Source of the DNA: Agrostemma githago | Taxonomy: Eukaryota; Streptophyta; Magnoliopsida; Caryophyllales; Caryophyllaceae | DNA length: 64,000 bases | Direction: 5' to 3' | Assembly (NCBI GenBank): GCA_958450325.1 | Contig: OY288256.1 | Location: forward strand, 51,974,953-52,038,952 | Shown: piece after piece, positions 49,701 through 59,916 of the stretch | Layout of the letters: each line of letters begins with the position of its first letter | How positions within the stretch are numbered: position 1 is the stretch's first letter | The notes under the pieces: generated by a model | What the model was told of the DNA's origin: nothing | Seen by the model: only the letters and a program-made list of their open reading frames with translations | Databases searched by the model: none | Position numbers and translations under genes: made by a program

Positions 49701-52700
49701 GATCCCTCTATTTTCCTTTTGATGGCAAAAAAAATAAAAAATAAAATATTTCCCTTCCAAAATAAGCAAGATTTGGAGGGAAAATGGTCCATCTCTATTC
49801 TCCCTCTCCTTTTCTCTCTCATTTTGATATCCGAGCACATCCTAAAATTATGAATTTATGGTAAAAAGTTATAACTTTAAGTTATTTAATGATCACTTTA
49901 GGTTAAATAGTGATCACTTTTTGATATGAAAAAGTGATGACTATTTATCTGAAAGTGGTAAACTAGCTAACCTAATTAAATGATCACTTTTTATCGAAAA
50001 TTACAATTTTTATTATTATTGTCGTACGGTACAATGGTTGTACACGATAACTATTGGGGTTAATAAAGCTCTACAACAATAATGTTACTCACAGGATGAA
50101 GATAGGTTCAAAATCTACTTAAGACGAAAAGATCGATCTTATATTCAAAATTTGTAATTATTTTTTAAAATAATTTACTTGGTAAATTTTTCTCCAAAAT
50201 TCCACGATGATCATGGCCTAGTTTATATGTGCATAACTTTGTATTATGTTATTCTCGTTTGAGTGATTACCTTCTTTTAGGTGACACTTTAACTACATTT
50301 TTCCTTATCACTAATCCTTGTGAATTATTCCAAATGAGTCTAATCGCATGGAGAATGTGTGTACATGACACATGTAGCTCGGGATGGGAAGCGCAGTAGA
50401 GACACTATGCGGACAAGCCTATGGGGCAGGCAAACACGACATGCTCGGGATCTACCTACAACGGTCAACGATCCTCCTACTAGCAACGGGAGTCCCCCTA
50501 ACATTTGTCTACATCTTCTCGAAGGACATCCTCCTAATACTAGGTGAGCCCGAGGAAATTGCCTCAGCTGCTGGCATTTTCATACTCGGGCTCATCCCCC
50601 AAATCTTCGCCTACGCGTGCAATTTCCCGATCCAAAAGTTCCTCCAATCGCAGAGTGTCGTGTTCCCAAGCGCCTACATCTCGGCCGCGGCCCTGGTGTT
50701 CCACGTTGGGCTCTCATGGGTTGTTATGTTCAAATGGGGTTGGGGCTTGCTTGGGGCCTCATTGATGCTGAGTTTGTCTTGGTGGGTCATTGTTGTGGCC
50801 CAATTTGTGTATATTTTGTGTAGTTCCAAGTTTAAGTATACTTGGACCGGGTTCAGTTGGGCCGCTTTTTCTGGGCTTTGGGATTTCTTGAAGTTGTCCA
50901 CTGCTTCAGCAATTATGTTGTGCTTAGAGACTTGGTATTTCCAGATTTTGGTCTTGATTGCTGGATTGTTGGATAATGCTCAGCTTGCCTTGGACTCCCT
51001 CTCTGTTAGGTAACACAATCTCAACATATTACTACTTAGTTTCGTGTCGGGTCTAGTCTTTTAAATCGCTTAGGGGCTGTTTGGTTCACCGTGTATGGGT
51101 ATGAGGGATGTGTTTGTGTCTTTTTTTTTGTTTTCATACACATACCTCAAACCCATGAGGTATGAGTTTCTCATACCCAGGGTGGTGGTGAGTATGAGAG
51201 TTGATACCTTGGTATCAAATCCAAATCAACAAAAGTTCTTTTTTATTTCGAGAAGATATTTATCGGAATTATTTTGTGCGTTTTTATTGTTATTCAAACT
51301 AACACTTATTTTTTCAATGATCAAAATGTGCATAAAATAATTCTACTAAAAAATAATATGGAGTATTGATTTTTGGTTAAAGTATTTTTTTCCTAAGATG
51401 ACAAACATTAAGAAAACATTATTGTTTAATCAAATAAAAATGGGTAAAATAATATTCTATCACAATAATAATAGATTTTTTAATTAAAAACATTTTATTT
51501 CTTTAGATTACAAACATTTTTATCCCGAAAAATATTCATGCCAGAAATGAACCAAACACCGGATATCAGGGATGAAGTTTCAAACCTATACCACCCTGAT
51601 ATGATTCTTCATTCCATACCGATACCTTTGTGCGAACCAAACGACCCCTTAATTAATGTTTCGAACTGGTCTATTTTGCCTTGTTGACTTGTTTTGTTTA
51701 ATTATTGTTCTCGTCACGTGTGAGTTGGGACTAACATAAATTTGATTGGTATCTAATCATTATGTATTAGTCAAATCATTTTGAGATCATTTACGTTAAT
51801 TTTATTCACATCGGGTCTAGTATTTCAAATCGGTCGATCAAGGTTTATTATAGATCTATTTTTGCCTTGTTGGCTTGTTTTGTTTGATTATTTGGTCGGA
51901 TTAGTTTTGTCAAGTGAGTTCTCGTCACGTGTGTTGTGACTAACATAAAATTTGATTGTAGTATGACGATATCAGGATGGGTGTTCATGATCTCGGTAGG
52001 ATTCAATGCAGCTGCAAGGTTAGCTAATACTAACACTTTAAATCCCCTAACTAGCCCTATAATTCTCTTGATCATCTCTTCTATCGAACAATAATGTATG
52101 AAAAAACAAGTTCATATCAGATATATACATTAATTATGGGGAAATATTAAATACAGTGCTTTGGCTGTGACATCTCGACACATTATTGTCTAACAATTCA
52201 TGCTTGGGAGATATTGTTAACAGTGTAAGGGTGAGCAATGAGCTAGGAGCAAGACACCCAAAATCAGCATCATTTTCAGTGGTGGCCGTGACAACAATGT
52301 CTTTCCTAATCGCTCTAATATGCTCCATCCTCGTCCTCATTTTCCGGTATCAGCTCAGCTATGTCTTCACGGGTGGCACCGAGGTTTCTAATGCTGTCGC
52401 CGAGCTCTCCCCCTTTCTTGCCCTCTCTATTTTACTCAACGGCGTTCAACCTGTTTTGTCAGGTACTCCCGCTCTATCATTTCGTATTGGAAAGATTTTT
52501 AACTCTTTAAATACAGTCCTTAACGTTACTTTCTTTTTTTGTTTTATTTGGAAGGGGTGGCTGTTGGATGTGGATGGCAGTCCTTTGTTGCATATGTGAA
52601 TGTCGGATGTTACTATGTGGTTGGAATTCCGGTTGGTGTGCTACTTGGTTCTTACTTTAAACTTGGTGTTAAGGTATGCATCTCTATCCTTCTTCTGCTA

Positions 52701-53240
52701 TGTCGGTTTTCAATTCCTCGGTTAGTCTAACTTAGAACGAAAAAATAGTTACGTTTAGAAGTGAATTACATAACGATAGACTTGCATTTTCGCTAATTCT
52801 TAAGCATTTTGTCGTATTAAATGATATTTAAACAAAAATTAATGTGTTCCTATACAACCATTTCAGATAAAAAAAACTGTGGTGATTTTTATTTCATTTT
52901 GAAGTTTGATAAATGTAACTTCACTTGTTTTTTTACCTCCAAATTTCAGGGAATATGGGGTGGAATGCTAGGAGGTACAATAATTCAAACACTCATTTTA
53001 TTATGCGTCACCTATAAAACAGATTGGGATAAAGAGGTAATAATTCTATGTTCTTTTCAATTTGAACTAATGACCAGGGTTAAACTGCACACATTCGATC
53101 AACTATCGACCGTGTAAAACCGTCATAACTTGAAAATTAGTTTGCAATGCACTAAACGTCTATTAATTTACATACAGGTCGAGAAGGCGGCATATCGACT
53201 GAAGACATGGAACGCTAAGAAAGAGCCGTTGCTTAATTAG
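43775..53240 (+). CDS. DTX: MATE/DTX-family efflux transporter, seven exons
   Basis: Exons 43775-44089, 50378-51009, 51962-52018, 52224-52462, 52555-52673, 52950-53036 and 53178-53240 (TAG) splice at GT-AG sites to 504 codons, stop included (503 residues). The protein resembles Arabidopsis DTX40-clade members. It has an acidic N-terminal cytosolic stretch (EETLEDRDLAVVRRW), the signature LGMGSAVETLCGQAYGAG, the LETWYFQILVL repeat-junction segment and SVRVSNELGA in the second half. The hydrophobic pattern fits twelve membrane helices in two MatE domains. MATE proteins exchange protons or cations for organic solutes across the vacuolar or plasma membrane; the substrate cannot be read from sequence. 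All exons keep frame with no stop, so the gene looks intact despite a 6.3-kb, transposon-filled first intron. The exon joins were made by eye. Confidence 0.93.
44090..44775 (+). other. First part of MATE intron 1
   Basis: Starts at donor gtacgt. AT-rich, with no gene or clear element apart from a short duplicated ttttaattttcat..atatatgctt block at about 44130-44200. Confidence 0.5.
45319..46492 (-). mobile_element. TRIM-like short LTR retrotransposon in MATE intron 1
   Basis: Direct repeats 45319-45560 and 46049-46492 have TG...CA ends and are flanked by gggtc on both sides (45314-45318, 46493-46497). On the minus strand a TGGTATCAAA primer site, initiator-Met type, directly follows the right LTR. 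A ttgaggggA polypurine tract precedes the left LTR. The 488-bp interior has no gag or pol domain. The right LTR is longer because a 206-bp Stowaway MITE sits in it. Confidence 0.85.
46154..46359. mobile_element. Stowaway MITE (206 bp) inside the TRIM LTR
   Basis: Ends ctccctcagattttt and aaaatcggagggag are flanked by TA at 46152-46153 and 46360-46361. The other LTR lacks this block, which confirms an insertion. It is the same length as, and related in sequence to, the Stowaway at 47580-48011 once that element's insert is removed. Confidence 0.9.
46510..47577 (+). other. Middle part of MATE intron 1, no gene seen
   Basis: AT-rich, with one short hairpin around gacggagacggatgctccgtc (46567-46587). 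No domain recognised in short frames. Confidence 0.45.
47580..48011. mobile_element. Stowaway MITE interrupted by a solo-LTR-like insert
   Basis: Ends ctctctccgagtttc and gaacttggagggag are flanked by TA. Removing 47732-47952 and one tctct leaves exactly 206 bp, equal to the intact relative at 46154-46359. Confidence 0.85.
47732..47952. mobile_element. Solo-LTR-like insertion (221 bp)
   Basis: Starts tgttagaattatg and ends atctctaata, where CA would be expected (one change). tctct flanks both sides (47727-47731, 47953-47957). Length and context fit a solo LTR, but no full-length partner is in the window. Confidence 0.7.
48014..49582 (+). other. Late part of MATE intron 1, no gene seen
   Basis: AT-rich intron sequence; short frames have no recognised domain. 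Confidence 0.45.
49586..49842. mobile_element. Tourist-like MITE (257 bp) in MATE intron 1
   Basis: Ends ggatgtatttgaata and tatccgagcacatcc are imperfect inverted repeats flanked by TAA (49583-49585, 49843-49845). The interior is ggaggg-rich on one side and ccctctcc-rich on the other. Outside it, cgttgtaccgtgcgacaa (about 49560) and ttgtcgtacggtacaatgg (about 50019) form a further outer inverted repeat. Confidence 0.7.
49846..50377 (+). other. End of MATE intron 1
   Basis: Repeated gatcacttt words and AT-rich sequence up to the catgtag acceptor before exon 2. No gene seen. Confidence 0.5.
51073..51648. mobile_element. Tourist-like MITE (576 bp) in MATE intron 2
   Basis: Ends ggggctgtttggttc and gaaccaaacgacccc are flanked by TTA (51070-51072, 51649-51651). 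Internal gtatgagg / cctcatac blocks match the MITE split by the Tat element at 6427-20011, in inverse orientation. Confidence 0.85.
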
Positions 53241-53777
53241 GAAACAATGATTTCACTTCATATATGTAGTGTTGAGTTTTGTAGAGAGATTGTTTGAATT
53301 TGCTCCTCATTTTTATAGCCTTAGTCGAGCTATGCTCCATCCAATTCAAATTTTTTTTGAAATATATAGTCTATAAAATGTAGAATTAAAAAGCAAAATA
53401 TAGATTTGGATTTCGTCTCTCTCTTTTTTATACCGCAGATGAATATACTCCGTCACTATATAAACATGGTTGTCGGTTAACTGAATTGATAAAGTCATGA
53501 TATGTGATGTTCAAACCTGTCAGGGTACTAATCATAAAACTCATTGTTGTTGAGTTGGACTAACTTCCTTCTCGGCTTGCTGTACATTTGACCAATTACG
53601 TCATGGGTCCAATTATAGTTCAGCCAAAGTTGGGCCTAACAAAGTGAGCAGATACATCACGGACTTGGAAGTCCATATGTAAGATTGAGGAGAAATTCAA
53701 GCATGATTATGTTGAAGGCCACTGGATTGCAGAACCTATAGGATACTCTATCAAATGAGGGTATTCCTGGTTGGCTC
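53241..53777. other. MATE 3' flank
   Basis: Presumed 3' untranslated region and intergenic DNA; nothing else recognised. Confidence 0.5.
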
Positions 53778-54055
53778 TGTTGAAATGTGATTCAACACAT
53801 TTAGTTAAGTCAGTCGGTTAAGTTGTCGAGTCTTAGGAGTTTGTTATTGAGTTATTTTTAGTTGATCTAATCATGTGTAGTGGAGTTCTTAGTGGCGTCA
53901 GTTAGAGGAAGCAGGAAAGTAGGAGTCAGTTGTTGCAGTAGTGTTACTTTATAATCAGTCGTAGTTATAAGCATTTTGATCATTCAATAACAAACACAAA
54001 AAATTTTCCTCTAAAATATTCTTCTTCTCCAAACCGTTTGTTACATTGACAACAT
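53778..54055 (+). repeat. 5' LTR of the second copia element
   Basis: Inverted termini TGTTG...CAACA and a primer site two bases downstream define it. Confidence 0.75.
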
Positions 54056-54099
54056 TTAGTATCAGAGCTTAGGCTCGCTTTTTGGAATTTTCTGCATCA

Positions 54100-55493
54100 T
54101 GTCCACTAATGGATCGAGTTCCAATAGTCTCTCAGTGCCTGTCTTCACTGGTGTAAGGTTTCAGTTTTGGGAATTGAAAATGAAAACACTTTTTAAATCT
54201 CAAGAACTGTGGGAATTTGTTGATTGAAAGACAGAAGACCCCGATGCTCAGTTAAATGAGAAGAGAAAGAAAGACTCCAAGGCCTTGTTCATTATTCAGC
54301 AAGGTTTGGATGAAGAAATCTTCTCAAAAATTGCATTAGCAACCACCTGAAAGGAAGCCTGGGATATCCTCAAGAAGGGGTATGTAGGTGACAAAAAGGT
54401 AGTCAAGGTTAGGCTACAGTCTTTGAGACGAGAGTTTCAGATAGCTTTCATGGGTGACAAAGAATCTGCACAAGATTATTTGTCTAGAGTGTCTGGGGTG
54501 GTACAACAGATAAAGGCATATGGAGAGAAGATGACAGATGAGTAAGTTGTGGGGAAAATTTTGAAAAGTCTCACAGCAAAGTTTGATCATATTGTGGCTG
54601 TCATAGAAGAATCAAATGATCTTGAAGAGTACACCTTTGATGATCTAGTGGGGTCACTTCTTTCACATGAAGAAAGGATCAAAAGAAACTCTGAGCAAGT
54701 GGAGGAGAAGGCACTGCAAGTGAAGGATGACTCTTTCACAGGAAGGTCAACCCACCAAGGTAGATGTGGTAGAGGTGGTAGAGGACGAAAATGAGGCTCT
54801 AGGGGAAGGGGAAGTGGTAGATTCTCCGGCCAAGCAGCTGAGAGCCAAGAGCAGAAGAGTAAGGGAACAAAGAGTCCCCTGAAACGTTACTACTTTAAAA
54901 AACATGGCTACAAAGAGGTCAATTGCTAGAAGAAGGGAAGAGATATGAGAGCTAGTCAACCTGATCAGCAGGCTAATATTGCTGCAGAAAAGGAAGAAAA
55001 ACTCTTTCTTACAAGTTCAGAAACACAAGACAAGGTGCAAGGTGTGTGGTACATTGACAGTGGCAGCTCAAATCATATGTCAAGTACCAAAGCTTTGTTC
55101 AAAGATTTGGATGAGTCCAAGAAGAGTAAAGTAAGGTTGGGAGATGACAAACAATTGAATGTGGAAGGCATTGGTACAGTTGGTGTCAAAACTGAGTCAG
55201 GTAATACTAAATTTCTGTACAATGTTCAGTATGTACCACTTTTGGCATATAATCTGTTAAGTGTGGGTCAATTGTTGGACTCAGGTCTGTCACTTACGTT
55301 TGATAGTAAGTCTTGTGTGGTTAAGGATAATAAATCCAATGAGGTAATTGCTGAGGCTCTCATGGGTAAAAATAGGATGTATTCCTTGAATTTAGCAAAA
55401 AGGGTAGGCAGAGCCTTGACAGTAAAAAGTGATGACACTAAAAGGTTGTGGCACTTAAGGTACGTGCATTTAAACATGCAGAGTCTAAATTAT
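54100..55493 (+). pseudogene. Copia gag-protease remnant
   Basis: From ATG at 54100 the frame reads VPVFTGVRFQFWELKMKTLF, then AWDILKKGYVGDKKV and LRREFQ, a UBN2-type plant copia Gag. In-frame stops occur near 54226, 54347, 54543, 54792 and 54927. An Arg/Gly-rich segment and YYFKKHGYKEVNC, a worn zinc knuckle, precede the protease YIDSGSSNHM with the DSG triad and YVPLLAYNLLSVGQL. It ends at LWHLRYVHLNMQSLN, where the LINE enters. Confidence 0.85.
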
Positions 55494-56205
55494 GATCCTC
55501 CCCATGACACAAGCTGTACTGGAAGAAGGTGTGCAAAATCAGAAACAGAATAAAATCAGAAGCTGCTGCGGATAACTGGAATATGCGGGGAACAATTGAT
55601 TATTCGGTGGCAAAAGGGTACAATTTCTTAAGGGAAAAGAGGGACGGGGCAGGCTGGTACCGACTTGTTTGGAACAGATGGACAATACCAAGACACGGGT
55701 TTATTGCGTGGCTACAGATGCATAACGCGATGAACACAAATGACAGATTAAAGCAGCTGAATCTGAGTACTGATGATGTGTGCCACCTGTGTAACCAGCA
55801 GGCTGAAACGGTACAACATCTTTTTTGTAGATGTCCGTACAGCAGACAGATACTGATTGGAATAGCAGATTGGCTAAATTTCAGTCCTAACCCTGAGATT
55901 GAAGTTCAAAGAAGAATGCTTATTAGAGGGACAAAGCTTCAAAGGGCCATTAAAAAAGGAGGCATCAATGCGGTGGTATATCACGTTTGGAGGCAACGTA
56001 ACCAAGCACAAAATGAATCTAGTATCAAGAGACCGATTCATGTAATAAAGGAGATTAAAAGCGAGCTTATTAGTTTTATTAAAAACAAAAACCAGAAAGG
56101 GCTTAATGACAAGGACATATCCTTCATTTGAGGATTACCTGTTAACTAGCCACAGTTGTAAATTTGTGATTATCTATAACAATTTTACCTTTAACAAAAA
56201 AAAAA
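55494..56205 (+). mobile_element. 5'-truncated LINE with zf-RVT domain and poly-A tail
   Basis: The open frame 55529-56131 holds the reverse-transcriptase zinc-binding region typical of plant L1 3' ends: WYRLVWNRWTIPRHGFIAWL and CHLCNQQAETVQHLFCRC, ending KDISFI. A 3' untranslated stretch ends in an A run at 56196-56205. It is inserted in the copia reading frame. The left limit is inferred from where copia similarity stops; no clear target duplication was found. Confidence 0.8.
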
Positions 56206-56254
56206 GGTGATCTGTCATTGTGTGAGAGTTGCACAAGATGTACTAGATTTATAC

Positions 56255-57664
56255 CGTCTTTCCTTCTTGATATTCTTGTTTTTCCTTGGTTTAATCGCTC
56301 TTAGAAGCGGTTTTTGTGCTACTAATGTCTTTTCTTGAGATACTTGGTGTTCCTAGGTTCATATGGCAGGAACGCGACTTTTGGAGTCGATTTCTACGTT
56401 GTAAGGACCTATTCCGAGTCATGAGACATCCACAAGGCTAAGGAAAAGCAAGAAGAAGTCGACCCGGGAAGCTACATGGCCGTGTAGGAAGCCGTGAAGT
56501 AAAGATGAGAGGAAGGAAGAAGTTTTGGCCCGTCATGGCCGTGACCACCCCCATCACGGCCGGGACAGGACCCCATCACGGCCGGGAAGCTCCCATCACG
56601 GCCAGGAAGGCCATGCTTCCTCCCACTCTTCGACGCTTCGCCTCCCTTATTCATGCAACCCTATAAATACCCTCCTCTTGTATTGTTTTAACCACGAAAC
56701 CCTAGATCTAATTTAGGATAGATTAGCTTAGATTAGCTTTATCCTTTCTTAATATCTCCTTAATCTTTGTTTAATCCTTGTTGAATCTTTGTATTATTGA
56801 AGACCTATTGGGGGATATCTCTATTGACAACATTGAATTCCATTTCTTTGGGTTGGATTTAATCAAAGATCCTTTCTTTTCCTTCTACTTCTCATTTGTT
56901 GGTATATTTATCCTCTCCTTAATCTTTCCTTAGTCTTAATCTTCTCTTAATTTGTTTCTATTCTTTGTTTATGCTTAATCCTTATTGTCTTTCATTATGA
57001 ATGCTTCTCTTATGTTGTGGGTTTCACTTGTTAGTGTTGATAATTTTTTAATTATGTGTGAGTAGTTTTCCCCTAGGGTTAGTAGGGGGATAGGGTGTGA
57101 TTAGGGATGATTAGGGTGAGATGGGTGATGCTAGTTGTTGTTTTTGTTGTTTCCTAATGCCTTGCATTCAACATGTTCGATGAAATGCTTGTGAGACTTG
57201 AGACGATCACTCCTTGTTTTTCTTGCTTCTTCTCTTGCATGTTCTTGTTTGGTGATAGGTTTGGTTCCTCTACTAGGAGCGAGAGCGTGGTGAGGAGACC
57301 CCTAGGCCGTTTAAGTAGCGAGAGCCCGAATGTAACCTAGGCTACGAAACCATGCTAGCACCCTCGTTTCCCCTTTGATCTCCTTGGCATCTATGAACCC
57401 GAACTAGCCCTAGTTTATTCTTATATTGATTTACCTCGCTTTCCATTATCATTAGTTGCTTGTTTTACCTTTTTAATTCACGTTATAGACTTTAGTTTAG
57501 TCATTAATCAATCACCCTTGTTTTGCTTGAACTTAGTCTAGAATAATATCACCCTCTAGTTTGGAACTCCCATCCCTGAGGATCGACTCTACTTACCCTA
57601 GCTACCTAGCTTAGGTTCGTTGACTATTATTTTGATTGGTAGGGTAGACGACAAACTCCTACCA
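56255..57664 (+). repeat. Probable LTR of an Athila-like Ty3/gypsy element
   Basis: The region ends cctacca just before a TGGCGCC primer site. It contains a 25-bp minisatellite of catcacggccggga units (about 56546-56612) and ctataaatacc, a TATA-like box at about 56660. Repetitive cttaatcttt sequence follows. The left end is uncertain because no second LTR is in the window. Confidence 0.6.
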
Positions 57665-57670
57665 TAAAAT

Positions 57671-57683
57671 TTGGCGCCACGAC
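57671..57683 (+). other. Primer binding site (TGGCGCC type)
   Basis: ttggcgccacgac follows the LTR end by six bases. TGGCGCC is the 3'-CCA-complementary start of the Asp-type tRNA primer used by many plant Ty3/gypsy elements. Confidence 0.7.
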
Positions 57684-57826
57684 ATAGTTTAGACTTTTGT
57701 GTGCTTAGTTTTAGACTTGGTTCTTGGTTTTCGTGTTTTCTCCTTCTTGGTTATCTTTGTTCTTTTCTCTCTTTTCCTAGTGCCTCAAAAGCACTAGGAC
57801 TCTCATGTTTGCTCAAGTGCCTATAG

Positions 57827-58612
57827 GTGATTTCTTTTCTCCCTCTATATATGAATCAAGGTGATGCCATGATGTCTCCTAACTTCTATCAAGCTTCATG
57901 GGGTAATCAAGAAACCCGTGGGTATGATCAGTTTCAAGGATATGGAAACGACCTCCATCAAGTGAGTTCTTATCAACCTTATGATCATGGTGGTTATTAC
58001 TCAAATTATCATGAACCCACCATGTTTAATCATAATTCTTCATATGGAAGTCAATCTCCCCAAAACCCACCATATTATCCATCAGCCCCACCTCATTATG
58101 AGTCCCAAAACCCACAATACCACCAATCATCTCAACCTTATCACCAACCATGTGAGGCCCAACCCCTTGGGCATCATCAAGGTTTTCAAGGAGCATTCCA
58201 AAACCCCAATGACCACCAAATACCCAACTTGGAGTTATATCAAGCGATTCTTCAAATGCAAAAGAGTCAACAAGAAAAGGCCATCCAAATGCAAATGGAT
58301 CAATATGAAATCATGGCCCAATGTCAAAGGGAAAATGAGGCATATGATGCTAGATTAAATGCTATAACGGCTAAAACCTTAATGCTTTTAACTCGAACGT
58401 CACAACTTAACGAAGGATATTCATTTGGGGAAGGGGAACATCCCAATCATGAAGCCGCTAATGAAATCCCTTTGAGAAGCGAGACTTGCTTTGAAGAACC
58501 TCAATTGTCTACCCAAGATGAGACGAATGAGGAAATAATCCTTGATGAAGGCATTGTTGGTGAAGAATTGGATGATGTTAGTGGGAATTTGAAGAGTTTC
58601 ATTGATGAATAA
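57827..58612 (+). pseudogene. Athila-like Gag, 5' part
   Basis: The 261-codon frame starts weakly (first in-frame ATG at 57827; the true start may be the ATG at 57851 within MNQGDAMM). The first 120 residues are Gln/Asn/Tyr/Pro/His-rich (YDQFQGYGNDLHQVSSYQPY, PPHYESQNPQYHQSSQ). A helical segment, QMQMDQYEIMAQCQRENEAY, and an acidic tail follow. Athila-type Gags often carry such low-complexity N-termini, and I rely on that plus the adjacent primer site. The frame stops at TAA 58610 where a LINE is inserted; related acidic coding sequence resumes after 63370. Confidence 0.6.
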
Positions 58613-58641
58613 CTAAACCCTAATGAGAGGCGAAAGGCGAT

Positions 58642-59686
58642 TTGCGGCGATTTTGTGATCGTTTCGAAGCAAATTCGGGATTGAGATTCATCATGGCAAG
58701 GAGCTTAGCGAGCAAGACTAAGAGTAGAGAACGAACGTCATTGCAGAAGTTAAGGGACAAGCATAACAAGGGTTTGGTGACCCAAACTCAGAAGGACAAG
58801 GAGAGACAAGGTCCAGAGGATGAAGACGCTCAACGTACTAGACCTATGCATGAACTTATGGGAATCCCTGGTCTGGACTTTGATGATGAGGAATTAACGG
58901 ACAACAGTATATGGATTATGCAAAGAGGGAAAAAGAAGTCATCTACGCATAAAGAGCCAAGTTTGAATGAAACGGTGCCTGAAATTGTTCCTAAAACGAA
59001 CAAGGTAGACGAACCATTGATTCAGTTCTCGGATGAGGATGTATCAGAAGGGATCAACTACTGGAAAAATGCAGTATACTGTTATATCTTGGGGGCTAAC
59101 CCTCCTTGGGAGGTCATACAAGGATATGTGAACAGAATTTGGGGGAAAATATGGTGTTGATAATGTCTCATTTTTACCCAATGGAATATTTTTGGTGCGC
59201 TTTAAGAATGGTGAGGACAAAGATAAAGTCCTTTTGGAAGAATTTCCCATGTTTGACAGCAAGCCACTAATTGTGAGGCCATGGAACCAGGACATGAACC
59301 TAATGAAGAAGGACATGCAAGAAGTCCCGACATGGGTTATAATCCATGAACCCCCCCTTAAATTCTGTGGGAGGTGCCTGCCAGTTGTGGCTGGATTAAC
59401 GGGTAGGTACATAAAGGCGGATCAAACCACGATGGAGAAGAAAACATAAGGATTTGCAAGGGTCCTAGTGGACATTAAAGTCTGGAAAACTCTACCGGAC
59501 ATGATAAAATTTAAGGATGAGAAGGGTGCTATACAACAGGTGAAAGTTGAATATGAGTGGAAGCCGATCAAATGTGATCACTGTAAGGGCATGGGACATT
59601 CCACGGATAAATGCAGGAGGAAAACCCAGGGGGCACAAAAGCCTAAACAGCCTATGATCAGGAATGCTAAAACAGTACAGGTGTAG
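58642..59686 (+). pseudogene. LINE ORF1 with DUF4283-like region and zinc knuckle
   Basis: The likely start is the ATG at 58693 (MARSLASKTKSRERTSLQKL). A Lys/Glu-rich N-terminus leads to NYWKNAVYCYILGANPPWEV, the beginning of the DUF4283-type nucleic-acid-binding region. A frameshift near 59150 carries it on to FLVRFKNGEDKDKVL and PLIVRPWNQDMN. A stop at 59447 and then the knuckle CDHCKGMGHSTDKC (CX2CX4HX4C) follow. Plant LINE ORF1 proteins bind their RNA and act with ORF2 in target-primed reverse transcription. Confidence 0.85.
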
Positions 59687-59916
59687 AGGTAGATACAGCA
59701 ACCCCTTATGCAGCAGAAACCTGTCCCTGAAATGAATGAGATACAATTCCCTGTTCTGTCTAGACATGATAGTAGAAATGGGAATGACAGATCTCCTTCA
59801 GTGCAGCGGGGTGAGTCTGAGAGTATGAATGACGTGATGGAGGTTCCAAATGTGCAAATAGAACCAAATGTAAGCACTCAAGTCAATAGCCAACCCACTT
59901 TCCAATGATGTAGAAG

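Larger units (their letters stand above)
53778..56250 (+). mobile_element. Second copia element, 5' part only
   Basis: A 278-bp LTR (53778-54055; tgttgaaatg...tgacaaca) is followed after two bases by tagtatcagagc, an initiator-Met primer site with one change. Gag and protease follow. After a LINE insertion only a short stretch with LSLCESC (pre-integrase region) remains, before sequence of the next element begins. No 3' LTR is seen. Confidence 0.85.

Noticed and set aside
56472..56716. Frames on both strands across the catcacggccggga units
   Set aside because: They are translations of a short minisatellite within the probable LTR.
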